A stretch of DNA of 64,000 nucleotides from Oncomelania hupensis (taxonomy: Eukaryota; Mollusca; Gastropoda; Littorinimorpha; Pomatiopsidae), in the NCBI GenBank assembly GCA_036898135.1, contig CM072526.1, positions 56,275,108 to 56,339,107 of the forward strand. The letters run 5' to 3'. The stretch's first letter is position 1, and each line of letters starts with the position of its first letter. This document shows positions 1 through 10,900 of this stretch, piece by piece. The translations under genes were made by a program, and so were the position numbers. A model generated the notes under the pieces. It searched no databases and had not been told where the DNA came from. It was given only the letters and a program-made list of their open reading frames with translations.

Positions 1-2164
1 ATGTGACCATGCTAGCCATGTTTTATGTTAAGCAACGTCAGGAAGTGTTAGTACTTGCATATGTGACTATGCTAGCAATGTTTTATGTTAAGCAACGTCG
101 GGAAGTGTTAGTACATGGATATGTGACCATGCTAGCCATGTTTCATGTTAAGCAACGCCAGGAAATGTAAGTACATGGATATGTGACCATGTTTTATGTT
201 AAGGAACTTCAGGTAGTGTTAGTACATAAATATGTGACCATGCTAGCCATGTTTCATGTAAAGCAACGTCAGGAAGTGTTAGTACATGGATATGTTACCA
301 TGCTAGCAATGTTTCCTGTAAAGCAACGTCAGGAAGTGTTAGTACATGGATATGTGACTATGCTAGCCATGTTTTATGTTAAGGAACTTCAGGTAGTGTT
401 AGTACATAAATATGTGACCTTCCTAGCAATGTTTCATGTAAAGCAACGTCAGAAAGTGTTAGTACATGGATATGTGACTATGCTAGCCATGTTTTATGTT
501 AAGGAACTTCAGGAAGTGTTAGTCCTTGGATATGTGACTATGCTAGCAATGTTTTATGTTAAGCAACGTCAGAAAGTGTTAGTACATGGATATGTGACCA
601 TGCTTGCCATGTTTCATGTTAAGCAACGTCAGGAAGTGTTAGTACATGGATATGTGACCATGCTAGCCATGTTTTATGTTAGTCAACGTCAGGAAGTGTT
701 AGTACATGGATATGTGACCATGCTAGCAATGTTTCATGTAAAGCAACGTCAGAAAGTGTTAGTACAAGGAAATGTGACCTTGCTAGCCATGTTTTATGTT
801 AAGCAACGTCAGTAAGTGTTAGTACTTGGATATGTGACCATGCTAGCCATGTTAAATGTTAAGCAACGTCAGGAAGTGTTAGTACATGGATATGTGACCA
901 TGCTAGCCATGTTTTTTGTTAAGCATCGTCAGGAAGTGTTAGTACATGGATATGTGACTATGCTAGCCATGTTTTATGTTAAGGAACTTCAGGTAGTGTT
1001 AGTACATAAATATGTGACCATGTTAGCCATGTTTCATGTAAAGCAACGTCAGGAAGTGTTAGTACATGGATATGTTACCATGCTAGCAATGTTTCCTGTA
1101 AAGCAACGTCAGGAAGTGTTAGTACATGGATATGTGACAATGCTAGCCATGATTAATGTTAAGCAACGTCAGTAAGTGTTAGTACTTGGATATGTGACCA
1201 TGCTAGCCATGTTTTATGTTAAGCAACGTCAGGAAGTGTTAGGACATGGATATGTGACCATGCTAGCCATGCTTTTTGTTAAGCAACGTCAGGAAGTGTT
1301 AGTACATGGATATGTGACCATGCCAGCCATGTTTTTTGTTAAGCAACGTCAGGAAGTGTTAGTACATGCATATGTGACCATGCTAGCAATGTTTTATGTA
1401 ATGCAACGTCAGGAAGTGTTAGTACATGGATATGTGACAATGCTAGCAATGTTTCATGTAAAGCAACGTCAGGAAGTGTTAGTACATGTATATATGACCC
1501 TGCGAGCCATGTTTTATGTTAGGCAACGTCAGGAAGTGTTAGTACAAGAATATGTGACCATGCTAGATGTGTTTAATGGTAAGCAACGTCAGGAAATGTT
1601 ACTATTTGGATATGTGACCATGCTAGCCATGTTTTATGTTAAGCAACATCAGGAATTGTTAGTACATGGATATGTGACCATGCTAGCAATGTGTCCTGTA
1701 AAGCAACGTCACGAAGTGTTAGTACATCAATATGTGACCATGCTAGCCATGTTTTATGTTAAGCAACGTCAGGAAGTGTTAGTACTTGGATATATGACCA
1801 TGCTAGCCATGTTTTATGTTAAGCAACGTCAGGATGTGTTAGTACATGGATATGTGACCATGCTATTTATGTTTTATGTTAAGCAACGTCAGGAAGTGTT
1901 AGTACTTGGATATTTGACTATGCTAGCAATGTTTTATGTTAAGCGACGTCAGGAAGTGTTAGTACATGGATATGTGACCATGCTAGCAATGTTTCATGTA
2001 AAGCAACGTCAGGAAGTGTTAGTACATGTATATATGACCCTGCTAGCCATGTTTTAATGTTAGGCAACTAACGTCAGGAAGTGTTAGTACATGAATATGT
2101 GACCATGCTAGCTGTGTTTAATGGTAAGCAACGTCAGGAAATGTTACTTTTTGGATATGTGACC
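1..2164 (+). repeat. 60-bp satellite array, left segment
   Basis: About 36 head-to-tail monomers of exactly 60 bp run off the left edge. A typical monomer contains gtgaccatgctagccatg, then ttttatgttaagcaacgtca, then ggaagtgttagtacatgg. The period is a multiple of three, so one plus-strand frame stays open over many monomers and reads as a 20-residue repeat (VTMLAMFYVKQRQEVLVHGY). Common variants are tttcatgta for ttttatgtt, agcaatg for agccatg and acttgg for acatgg. TAA stops at 813-815 and 1173-1175 come from the same G-to-T change. A small insertion near 2055-2070 (gcaactaacgtc) shifts the frame. The segment ends where the 2165-3282 insert begins. I regard it as non-coding satellite DNA. 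Confidence 0.97.
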
Positions 2165-3282
2165 TGTCACGTGGGGTTTATGGGCTCTGCACAATGGAAT
2201 TATGGACCCTCACGTTTATTCGGTGGGAACTGCTAGTACGTCACCCTATGAATTACTTTAATAAATTTATTTGTTTAGCTCGTTCTGTGTTAAGGTTGGG
2301 ATACAGAAATAGATAGAAAAATGGTAAAAGATTACTGTCACACTAGCTTTCACACGGCTATGAATCATATGTAGTCCAGCCACTTGATAACAGTTAAAAT
2401 CACACATTTATTTCTTCTACTCTATACAAGATTCTCTAAGTACTAATCTAACTTAAAAAGTCTCTTTCAATGCTAATAGTTCGATCGCTGATAGTCTAGG
2501 CAGCTGTTATATCTTCCTCGGGCACTTGCTATAATATTTCATGTAGATTTGGACTACTGTGGTCCGTTTTACAGTTTCTGAAGAGTTGGACTACTGTGGT
2601 CCTGTTATGATCAGTTTAAGTGCACCTTCGTGTTATGCACTTAACTCATGAGTGGGGGTTCGAAGTCCTTCTGTGAGGTAGCTTCTGGTCCACCTGTGTC
2701 GTTGTGTAGTTGGGTTCCCTTGCCACGCTGTGGGGTCTGACAGGGAGTTTTTCAGGGTAGCTCTTTCCGTCTTGTGCGGTAGAGGATACTCCGCCAACTA
2801 GTCGTTTCTGTGGAGTGGGACGCTCAGGATAGCTCGGGATAGCTCGGGATAGCTCGCCTGCTCGTCTGTTTGACAAGTTCAGGCCCGTTGTGACTTAATA
2901 GAATTTTGAGATTCTAAGTCCTGCTTCCTGGTCTATGAGTGAAGATAGTTCTCTGCTAGCTAAGGAGATGTTACTTCTTCCTCGTCTCACACACGACTGA
3001 CTAAGCTGTGCTAGGTTTTGACACAGTCAAAACTGCTCTACCCACTTAGCCTGCTGCTGATTGGTTAAAACGGTCCGATTCAAAGCTCTCATTCGGTAAA
3101 ATGTTTACGACTCTCGCACACAGTGCTGAGTCACTAAGCTGTGTGGGGGTCTGGCTCGCTGTGTGTACTTTTATTGCTACTGTGTAATTTAATTGCTGCT
3201 GTGTCATAGTCTAACTTCTCTACTGTTACAAAGACATGGCTAAACAGTCAACAAGCAGAGTTAAACTAGCCAATTCATGACA
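2165..3282. mobile_element. Solo-LTR-like insertion (1,118 bp) in the satellite
   Basis: This unique segment interrupts the 60-bp array. It starts TGTCAC and ends ATGACA, so its ends form the 5-bp inverted repeat TGTCA/TGACA with TG...CA termini. It is flanked by the direct repeat TGACC (2160-2164 and 3283-3287). Removing the insert and one TGACC restores the normal satellite phase. An AATAAA lies at 2260-2265. No credible ORF is present. These are the hallmarks of a solo LTR left by recombination between two LTRs, though a very small non-autonomous LTR element would look the same. It does not resemble the LTRs of the element at 5431-12026. The family is not identified. Confidence 0.8.
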
Positions 3283-5430
3283 TGACCATGCTAGCCATGT
3301 TTTATGTTAAGCAACATCAGGAAGTGTTAGTACATGGATATGTGACCTTGCTAGCAATGTTTTATGTTAAGCAATGTCAGGAAGTGTTAGTACATGGATA
3401 TGTGACCATGCTAGCCATGTTTCATGTAAAGCAACGTCAGGAAGTGTTAGTACATGGATATGTGACCATGATAGCTGTGTTTAATGTTAAGCAACGTCAG
3501 GAAGTGTTAGATTTTGGATATGTGACCAAGCTTGCAATGTTTTATGTAAAGCATTGTCAGGAAGGGTTAGTACTTGGATATGTGACATTGCTAGCAATGT
3601 TTTATGTTAAGCAATGTCAGGAAGTGTTAGTACATGGATATGTGACCATGCTAGCCATGTTTTATGTAAAGCAACGTCAGGAAGTGTTAGTACATGGATA
3701 CTTGACCATGCTAGCCATGTTTTATGTTAAGCAACGCCAGGAAGTGTTAGTACATGGATATGTGACCTTGCTAGCAATGTTTCATGTAAAGCAACGTCAG
3801 AAAGTGTTAGTACATGGATATGTGACCATGCTAGCCATGTTTCATGTAAAGCAACGTCAGGAAGTGTTAGTACTTGGATATGTGACCATGCTAGCCATGT
3901 TTCATGTAAAGCAACGTCAGGAAGTGTTAGTACATGGATATGTGACCATGCTAGCCACGTTTTATGTTAAGCAACGTCAGGAAATGTTAGTACATGGATA
4001 TGTGACCATGCTAGCAATGTTTCATGTAAAGCAATGTCAGAAAGTGTTAGTACATGGATATGTGACCTTGCTAGCTATGTTTCATGCAAAGCAACGTCAG
4101 GAAGTGTTAGTACATGGATATGTGACCATGCTAGACATGATTAGTGTTAAGCAACGTCAGTAAGTGTTAGTACTTGGATATGTGACCATGCTAGCCATGT
4201 TTTATGTTAAGCAACGTCAGGAAGTGTTAGGACATGGATATGTGACCATGCTAACCATGTTTTTTGTTAAGCAACGTCAGAATGTTTTAGTACATGGAAA
4301 TGTGACCATGCCAGCCATGTTTTTTGTTAAGCAACGTCAGGAAGTGTTAGTGCATGCATATGTGACCATGCTAGCAATGTTTCATGTAATGCAACGTCAG
4401 GAAGTGTAAGTACATGGATATTTGACCATGCTAGCCATGTTTTATGTTAGGCAACGTCAGAAGGTGTTAGTACATGAATATGTGACCATGCTAGCTGTGT
4501 TTAATGGTATGCAACGTCAGGAAATGTTAGTATTTGGATATGTGACCATGCTAGCCATGTTTTATGTTAAGCAACGTCAGGAAGTGTTAGTACATGGATA
4601 TGTGACCATGCTAGCAATGTTTCATGTAAAACAACGTCAGAAAGTGTTAGTACATGGATATGTGACCATGCTAGCAATGTTTTATGTTAAGCGACGTCAG
4701 GTAGTGTTAATACATGGATAAGTGACCATGCTAGCAATGTTTCATGTAAAGCAACGTCACGAAGTGTTAGTACTTGGATATTTGACCATGCTAGCCACGT
4801 TTCATGTAAAGCAACGTCAGGAAGTGTTAGTACATGGGTATGTGACTATGCTAGCAATGTTTTATGCTAAGCAACGTCAGGAAGTGTTAGTACATGGATA
4901 TGTGACCATGCTAGCAATGTTTCATGTAAAGCAACGTCAGGAAGTGTTAGTACTTGGTTATTTGACTATGCTAGCAATGTTTTATGTTAAGCAACGTCAG
5001 GAAGTGTTAGTACATGGATATGTGACCATGCTAGCCATGTTTTATGTTAAGCAACGTCAGGAAGTGTTAGTACATGGATATGTGACCATGCTAGCAATGT
5101 TTCATGTAAAGCAACGTCAGGAAGTGTTAGTACTTGGATATTTGACTATGCTAGCAATGTTTTATGTTAAGCAACGTCAGGAAGTGTTAGTACATGGATA
5201 TGTGACCATGCTAGCCATGTTTTATGTTAAGCAACGTCAGGAAGTGTTAGTACTTGGATATGTGACTATGCTAGCAATGTTTTATGTTAAGCAACGTCGG
5301 GAAGTGTTAGTACATAGATATGTGACCATGCTAGCCATGTTTTATGTTAAGCAACGCCAGGAAGTGTTAGTACATAGATATGTGACCATGCTAGCCATGT
5401 TTTATGTTCAGCAACGCCAGGAAGTGTTAG
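3283..5430 (+). repeat. 60-bp satellite array, middle segment
   Basis: About 36 monomers of the same 60-bp satellite lie between the solo-LTR-like insert and the Ty3/gypsy element. Monomer variants in 4164-5430 match those in 12685-13600 in the same order, at an offset of 8,461-8,521 bp, so the two blocks are duplicates differing by one monomer. In-frame stops include TAA at 4161-4163 and a gtaagt-type change near 4407. The array is cut at 5430, within gaagtgttag, by the retrotransposon, and the sequence resumes in exact phase after 12031. Confidence 0.97.
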
Positions 5431-6066
5431 TGTTACGTTGAAACGTGAACGAAAGTATGTCGGAAGCGCGCACAATAGATCTAATCGTTTCGTTTTGCAA
5501 AGTATTCAATAATGGTGTTTATTTACCTTTGATTTGAGTTTGCATTGTTGTTAGGAGAGGCTTTGTATAACGTTGATAATTTGCGTTAGTCGATATTATT
5601 TGAGAATCTTCTGGATATGCGTGTTTACTCTTGATAGAAATTTCCTGATACATGTAGAAGCAAGAGGTCGTTCTGGAAGATATAAAAATATGTATTGACG
5701 TAAGTCAGTGATGACGATCTTTTATTCGATTGGTGGCAGTACGTTATTTTCTACCATGTACGAAATCTTTCCGGAAAAGAGAGAGGTTATTTAATCGTGT
5801 GCAGAGTTGCTGTTGAGAGATAGTAAAGTTGTTGATAGTGATTTGGAAAGTTGCTGTGAAAGTTGTTGAGTTGAATTGAGAATTGTATGCAGTTGTTGAT
5901 GTGTGTGAATAAAAGTGGAAAACTTCATACGTCGACTTTGTGACTTGTATGCTGTTTGGACGGGCTGTGTGAATAAACGAATCTGAGTTACACCCTATCA
6001 GGAATTCAAGCATCGGGGCTGAATCAGATACTGATAGAAAACACCAACATCAAACTGAGTGTAACA
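5431..6066 (+). repeat. 5' LTR of the Gmr1-like element
   Basis: This 636-bp direct repeat of 11390-12026 starts TGTTAC and ends GTAACA. It holds a TATA-like TATAAAAAT at 5681 and AATAAA signals at 5908-5913 and 5972-5977. That layout fits promoter, R region and polyadenylation signal, but the transcript ends are not visible from sequence alone. Confidence 0.96.
5681..5689 (+). promoter_or_regulatory. LTR TATA-like promoter
   Basis: The TATAAAAAT motif sits 250 bp into the 5' LTR and about 930 bp before the gag start. It is repeated in the 3' LTR at about 11640. It is the only convincing TATA-like motif I noticed in the LTR, and it precedes both AATAAA signals as expected. Confidence 0.5.
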
Positions 6067-6614
6067 TTTTGGGGGTCAAGCCGCGATTCACGCCATAGCC
6101 AAGGGTTCAACTGCTACAACAAGCGAGTCAACGTTACGAGAGGCAGTCATCGAGGGTAGCCGCCAACGAGTTGCGTCGAGAGGGGCCATCATACTGGGAC
6201 TACATCACCGATAGGTTCGGGTTGACTGCAAGGGCGTGTAGTCGCCGAAGAGTTGCTTCGTGAGCGAACAACAGAGCGGGACTACGTGGCTGCCGCAGGA
6301 CTACGTCGAGGGACAGTCTCGGAGCTACATCGCCAGTGTTACAGAGAGCGGCGAGCGGACGTCGCGTCTACTTCAGCACAGGAGCGTATACATCAACACC
6401 AGCGTGGTGCAGCGTCGCATACGACGAGGACAGCGGGGCCTGCGTCAGCGAAGGCGACTAGTGACAAGCATCAGCGCTACTGCAGAAAGCGTGCTGTTCT
6501 AGAACAGTCTAGAAAGGTACAGCACAGTCAAGAACATTCAAGAAAAAGAACTCTACAGTCAAGAACTTTCTAGAAAAAGAACTTTCCAGAAAAGAACTTT
6601 CCAGAAGCATCAAG
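6067..6614 (+). other. Gmr1-like element leader (5' UTR)
   Basis: A stretch of 548 bp lies between the 5' LTR and the gag ATG. Apart from the PBS-like start it has only short overlapping frames with no recognisable domain (for example 6253-6573, a basic low-complexity reading). From about 6500 to 6610 it contains repeats of agaac and of tctagaa/tccagaa. I treat it as untranslated leader. Confidence 0.6.
6070..6084 (+). other. Candidate primer-binding site
   Basis: Three bases after the 5' LTR the sequence reads TGGGGGTCAAGCCGC. It starts with the TGG expected to pair with the CCA end of a tRNA primer. I cannot assign the tRNA without a library comparison. Confidence 0.55.
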
Positions 6615-7952
6615 ATGGCTGACTTCTGGCAGAAAGGGGTTGAACTGAATCTAAAAGGCAAGCAGCTGACGGAGTACGTAAAATCCCAGGAGAGAATACA
6701 AGAACGAGAATTAGAAGAGCAGCGTCGCCGCGAAGAAAGAGAATTGGAAGAGAAGCGTCTAGAAAAAGAAATAGAACTAGAACAGAAGCGTCTAGAAGTA
6801 GAAGAGCAGCGTCGCCGTGAAGAAAGAGAATTTGAACTGAAGCGTCTGGAAATTGAACAGCAGCGGCAAGAAAGAGAAGATGAGCGCAGGCGTGAGGAAA
6901 GAGAAGCTGATCGGCAGTTCCAACTAGAGTTGGCGCGCATCCAGCAACAACAGCATGCGCCACAAGTTATCAGTGACAACACGGCTCCAAAATTGCCAGC
7001 TTTCGTCGACGGGAAGGACCAGATTGACAGTTATCTGGCGAGATTCGAAAGGTTCGCTGAAAGCTCTAACTGGCAACCTCAAGACTGGGCAATTCGACTG
7101 AGTGCACTTCTGACGGGGCAAGCTCTCGAAGTTTACACCAGACTGTCGAACGATGACGCCAAAAACTACGACGTCTTGAAAGAGGCCCTGTTGCAGTGCT
7201 ACAACTTTACAGAGAAGGGCTACCGTAAACGCTTCCGTGAATGCCGGCCTAAGTCAGACGAGACGCCAAAGCAGTTTGTGGAGCGCCTGTCGTCATATCT
7301 ACACAAGTGGGTGGAGTTATCAGGCGAAATGAAGTCTTACGACAGTCTCCATGACCTGATTGTGAAAGAACAATTTCTCAATGCCTGTCACAAGGACCTA
7401 GCGACCCACTTAGAAGAACAAAAGCTGCAGACGCTTAAAGATGTGACTGAGGCTGCTGAAAGATATCTTATCGCTCATGGGAAAACCCTGGGGCCACCCA
7501 GCGCGACGAAACATTTTCAGAAGACTGCAAACCATGGGAACCAGATCCAAGGAAGCCAGACGAGCCAGAGACAGACAGACTCCACGCCTCCTCCCAGGGA
7601 AGGGCATTCAAGGGGCTGTTTCACCTGCAACGCTACAGACCACAGAGCTTCTAACTGTCCTCAAAACAAAAGTAGCGGACAGCGGAGCAGTACGGACAAT
7701 GCAGCGGCGGGCAACCGGCAGAGACGTTTCTCCAATCAACGGCAAACCAGTAGATCTGACCATCAAGTGTGCGGCGGGAGCGTCATTCTTCCGAGTGAGA
7801 CCGAGCGCACAGCTACTCCTGCGGACGTGCAAGAGTGCATGACTGATGGCCAACTTCTCCTTGCCAACGGGAAATCCATCCCCGTCGTCGCTAGCGCAGC
7901 TGTGAACCGTACAGAACATGCCTGTTTCCAAGGGACGCGTCGGAAATCATGA
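6615..7952 (+). CDS. gag: Gag protein of the Gmr1-like retrotransposon
   Basis: The 445-aa capsid/nucleocapsid precursor would package the element RNA in cytoplasmic particles. Residues about 15-115 are an Arg/Glu-rich heptad-like coiled coil. Residues about 130-300 resemble the retrotransposon Gag core (a helical region containing RFERFAESSNW and LSALLTGQALEVY). A single CCHC zinc knuckle of form CX2CX4HX4C uses C335, C338, H343 and C348. The ATG at 6615 follows the leader directly and keeps the coiled coil intact. The ORF overlaps pol by 35 nt. Pol lies in the +1 frame, and a TGA at 7903-7905 limits the open pol frame to the last 47 nt of gag, so a +1 shift or reinitiation must occur there. 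Family assignment rests on domain order and the zinc knuckle. Confidence 0.9.
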   Translation: MADFWQKGVELNLKGKQLTEYVKSQERIQERELEEQRRREERELEEKRLEKEIELEQKRLEVEEQRRREEREFELKRLEIEQQRQEREDERRREEREADRQFQLELARIQQQQHAPQVISDNTAPKLPAFVDGKDQIDSYLARFERFAESSNWQPQDWAIRLSALLTGQALEVYTRLSNDDAKNYDVLKEALLQCYNFTEKGYRKRFRECRPKSDETPKQFVERLSSYLHKWVELSGEMKSYDSLHDLIVKEQFLNACHKDLATHLEEQKLQTLKDVTEAAERYLIAHGKTLGPPSATKHFQKTANHGNQIQGSQTSQRQTDSTPPPREGHSRGCFTCNATDHRASNCPQNKSSGQRSSTDNAAAGNRQRRFSNQRQTSRSDHQVCGGSVILPSETERTATPADVQECMTDGQLLLANGKSIPVVASAAVNRTEHACFQGTRRKS

Positions 7953-10900
7953 AGTGACTGTCTTAAGAGACTCTGGCTGCAGTGGGGTCATCGTCAGAGA
8001 AGACCTAATCGCTAAAGAACAGTTCACTGGCGATTCAAAATGGACACTTATGGCCGACAGCAAATGTGTGAGAGCGCCAGTTGCGAAGATTCATGTCAAC
8101 ACCCCTTTCTACATAGGCGAAGTCGAAGCGGTTTGCCTGAAGAAGCCGCTGTATGATTTGATGATCGGGAATATCGACGGCGCGAGACGACCCGACGACC
8201 CCGATCTAGAGTGGAGTCCTGCCTCAACCCAACGCGTCGAAGTTGTGGAGGAGGATCCATTGCCATTTCCCGATGGAGACCTTACAGAGCTGCTACGGGA
8301 CAATGTGGTTACTCCGGCTCAGCCCTGCCGACCAGAGATCGTCGGCGCTGTTACTACCAGGGCCCAGGCCAAGAGAGACAAGACGTCTACGCCACTGAAG
8401 GTCGCCGACAACTCTAAAGCTGCCATCGTGGACAGAGATAAGCTGATCCAGCTCCAGGAAGATGATAGTACTTTAAACAAGTACAGGAACCGCCAAGACC
8501 ACGTGACCAAGGGCAGTGGCACGGTCTATTTTGAGGTGAAGGCCAAGATCCTGTACAGAATCTTCCAGCACCCGAGGGTCAACGGAGGTAAACCACTACG
8601 TCAAGTACTGGTACCATTACCCCTAAGGCGCCAGGTGATGGAAGTAGCGCATGACTCAATCATGGGAGGTCACCTAGGCATCAAGAAGACGTCAGACAGA
8701 ATCCAGGCGGTGTTCTACTGGCCAGGACTTCATGCGGACGTCAGACGTTTCTGCCGATCATGTGACATTTGCCAGAAGACCATACCTCGAGGAAGGGTCC
8801 CGAAAGTGCCTATGCAGAGGATGCCTCTGATCGACCGACCTTTCAAGAGGGTGGCCTTAGACTTAATCGGCGAAATAAGACCTCCGAGTGAAGAAGGTCA
8901 TCGGTGGGTACTGACTTTAGTGGACTATGCGACTCGGTACCCAGAAGCAGTGCCACTGAAGAAGATTGACACTGAAACTGTAGCAGAGGCACTGGTGGAC
9001 ATGTTCAGTAGGCTTGGAGTGCCTGAAGAAATTCTGACAGACCTCGGGACGCAGTTCGTCTCTGACTGCATGAAGGAGGTCAACAGACTGCTGAGCATCC
9101 GGCATTTAACTACGACACCCTACCATCCAATGTGCAACGGGCTTGTCGAAAAGTTCAATGCTACGTTGAAGTCCACCTTGAAGAAACTGTGCAGCGAGCA
9201 GCCCAGACAATGGCATCGCTACATCAACGCCTTACTTTTCGCCTACAGAGAAGTACCGCAGGAGTCCACCGGTTTTTCTCCGTTCGAGCTGCTGTACGGA
9301 AGAACCATCCGAGGGCCGATGCACATCCTAAAAGAACTGTGGACGAAAGAAGTAGACACCCCAGAGGTGAAGAACAGCTACCAGTACGTGTTTGAGCTAC
9401 GGGAGAAGCTGGAGCAGACTCTCGAGATAGCCAGAGAAAACCTGAAGAAGTCCCAAGACTGTGGAAAGCACTACTATGACCGTAGGGCTGTGAACAGGAA
9501 GTTCAAACCTGGCAACAAAGTGCTGGTGCTGCTACCTACCGATCACAATAAGTTGCTGATGCAGTGGAAAGGCCCGTACGAAGTGGAGACCGTGGTGGGA
9601 ATCAACGACTACAAGGTGAAGGTCGGCCAGCATTCCAAGATATACCACGCCAACCTCCTTAAGCTGTACGTGGAAAGGCCATCAGAGACTGTGCACGCAG
9701 CCACAGCAGCTGTGACCGACGACAGCTTTGACAGCGAAGAACTGTTGGAACTGGGAGACTTCCACAGCAGAGAAGGCATCGATGATGTTAAGCTAGGACC
9801 GAGCTTGACGGAAGGTCAAAAGTTGGAGCTCAAGGACCTTATGGGCGAGTTTCCCCACAACTTCAGCGATGTCCCTGGCTCTACAACTTTGGTCGAACAC
9901 GAAGTCCACCTCACTTCGAATATCCCTGTTCGATCCAAGCCCTTCCCGATCCCTTTCAAGGCCCGTGAATCCTTGAAGAAAGACATCGATGAGATGCTGA
10001 AGATGGGCATCATTAGGGAGTCCAGTTCCCCTTACGCATCCCCTGTCGTGGTCGTGAAGAAGAAGGACGGGAGCAATCGAGTATGCATCGACTACAGGAA
10101 GGTTAATAAGATCACCGTCTTCGACCCTGAGCCGATGCCTACCGCAGCAGACCTCTTCCGCCAACTATCGGGGAGTAAAATCTTCTCAAAGATTGACCTC
10201 AGCAAGGGTTATTGGCAAGTCCCCGTGCGTCAACAGGACATACCAAAGACTGCTTTCATAACTCCTGATGGGACGTACGAGTGCCTAAGGATGCCCTTTG
10301 GCATGGTCAACAGCGGAGCCACCCTGAAGAGAGGAATGAGGAAGATGCTCAAAGGGGTGGACAACGTCGTGTGTTACTGGGACGACCTGCTAGTCCACAC
10401 CCGCACCTGGAAAGAGCATCTGCAGATCTTGAGGGAGCTGTTTCACCGTCTCACAGAAGCCAACCTGACCGTGAGACCCAGTAAGTGCATTCTGGGGACT
10501 GACAACGTAGACTTTATCGGCCATTCGCTGAAAGAAGGACAAAAGGGGCTTCTACTAGAAAACGTCACCAAGATTCTGAACGCTCCACGTCCCCAAACCA
10601 AGAAGCAGGTGCGATCTTTCCTGGGGTTGGCTGGATACTACAGGGAGTTTGTACCAAACTACTCCGCCATCACAGCACCCTTGTCGGACCTGGTGCGGAA
10701 AGGCTGTCCAAACCAAGTGCAGTGGGGACCGTCTCAGGAGAGGGCATACCAGACTGTGCGCGACCTCCTTTCGAAGGATCCGGTGCTACGACTGCCTGAC
10801 ACTTCCAAAGAATTCGTCTTAAGAACAGACGCAGCGGACGAAGGCATCGGCGCCATACTGATGCAAGAACACGAAGGGAAACTATTTCCGGTCAGTTACG

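Noticed and set aside
2646..2876. 76-codon minus-strand ORF in the solo-LTR-like insert
   Set aside because: Low information content, no domain, and lies within an LTR-like unit.
6509..7121. Minus-strand Ser/Arg/Leu-rich ORFs opposite the gag coiled coil
   Set aside because: Shadow frames of the Arg/Glu-rich gag coding strand with no domain.
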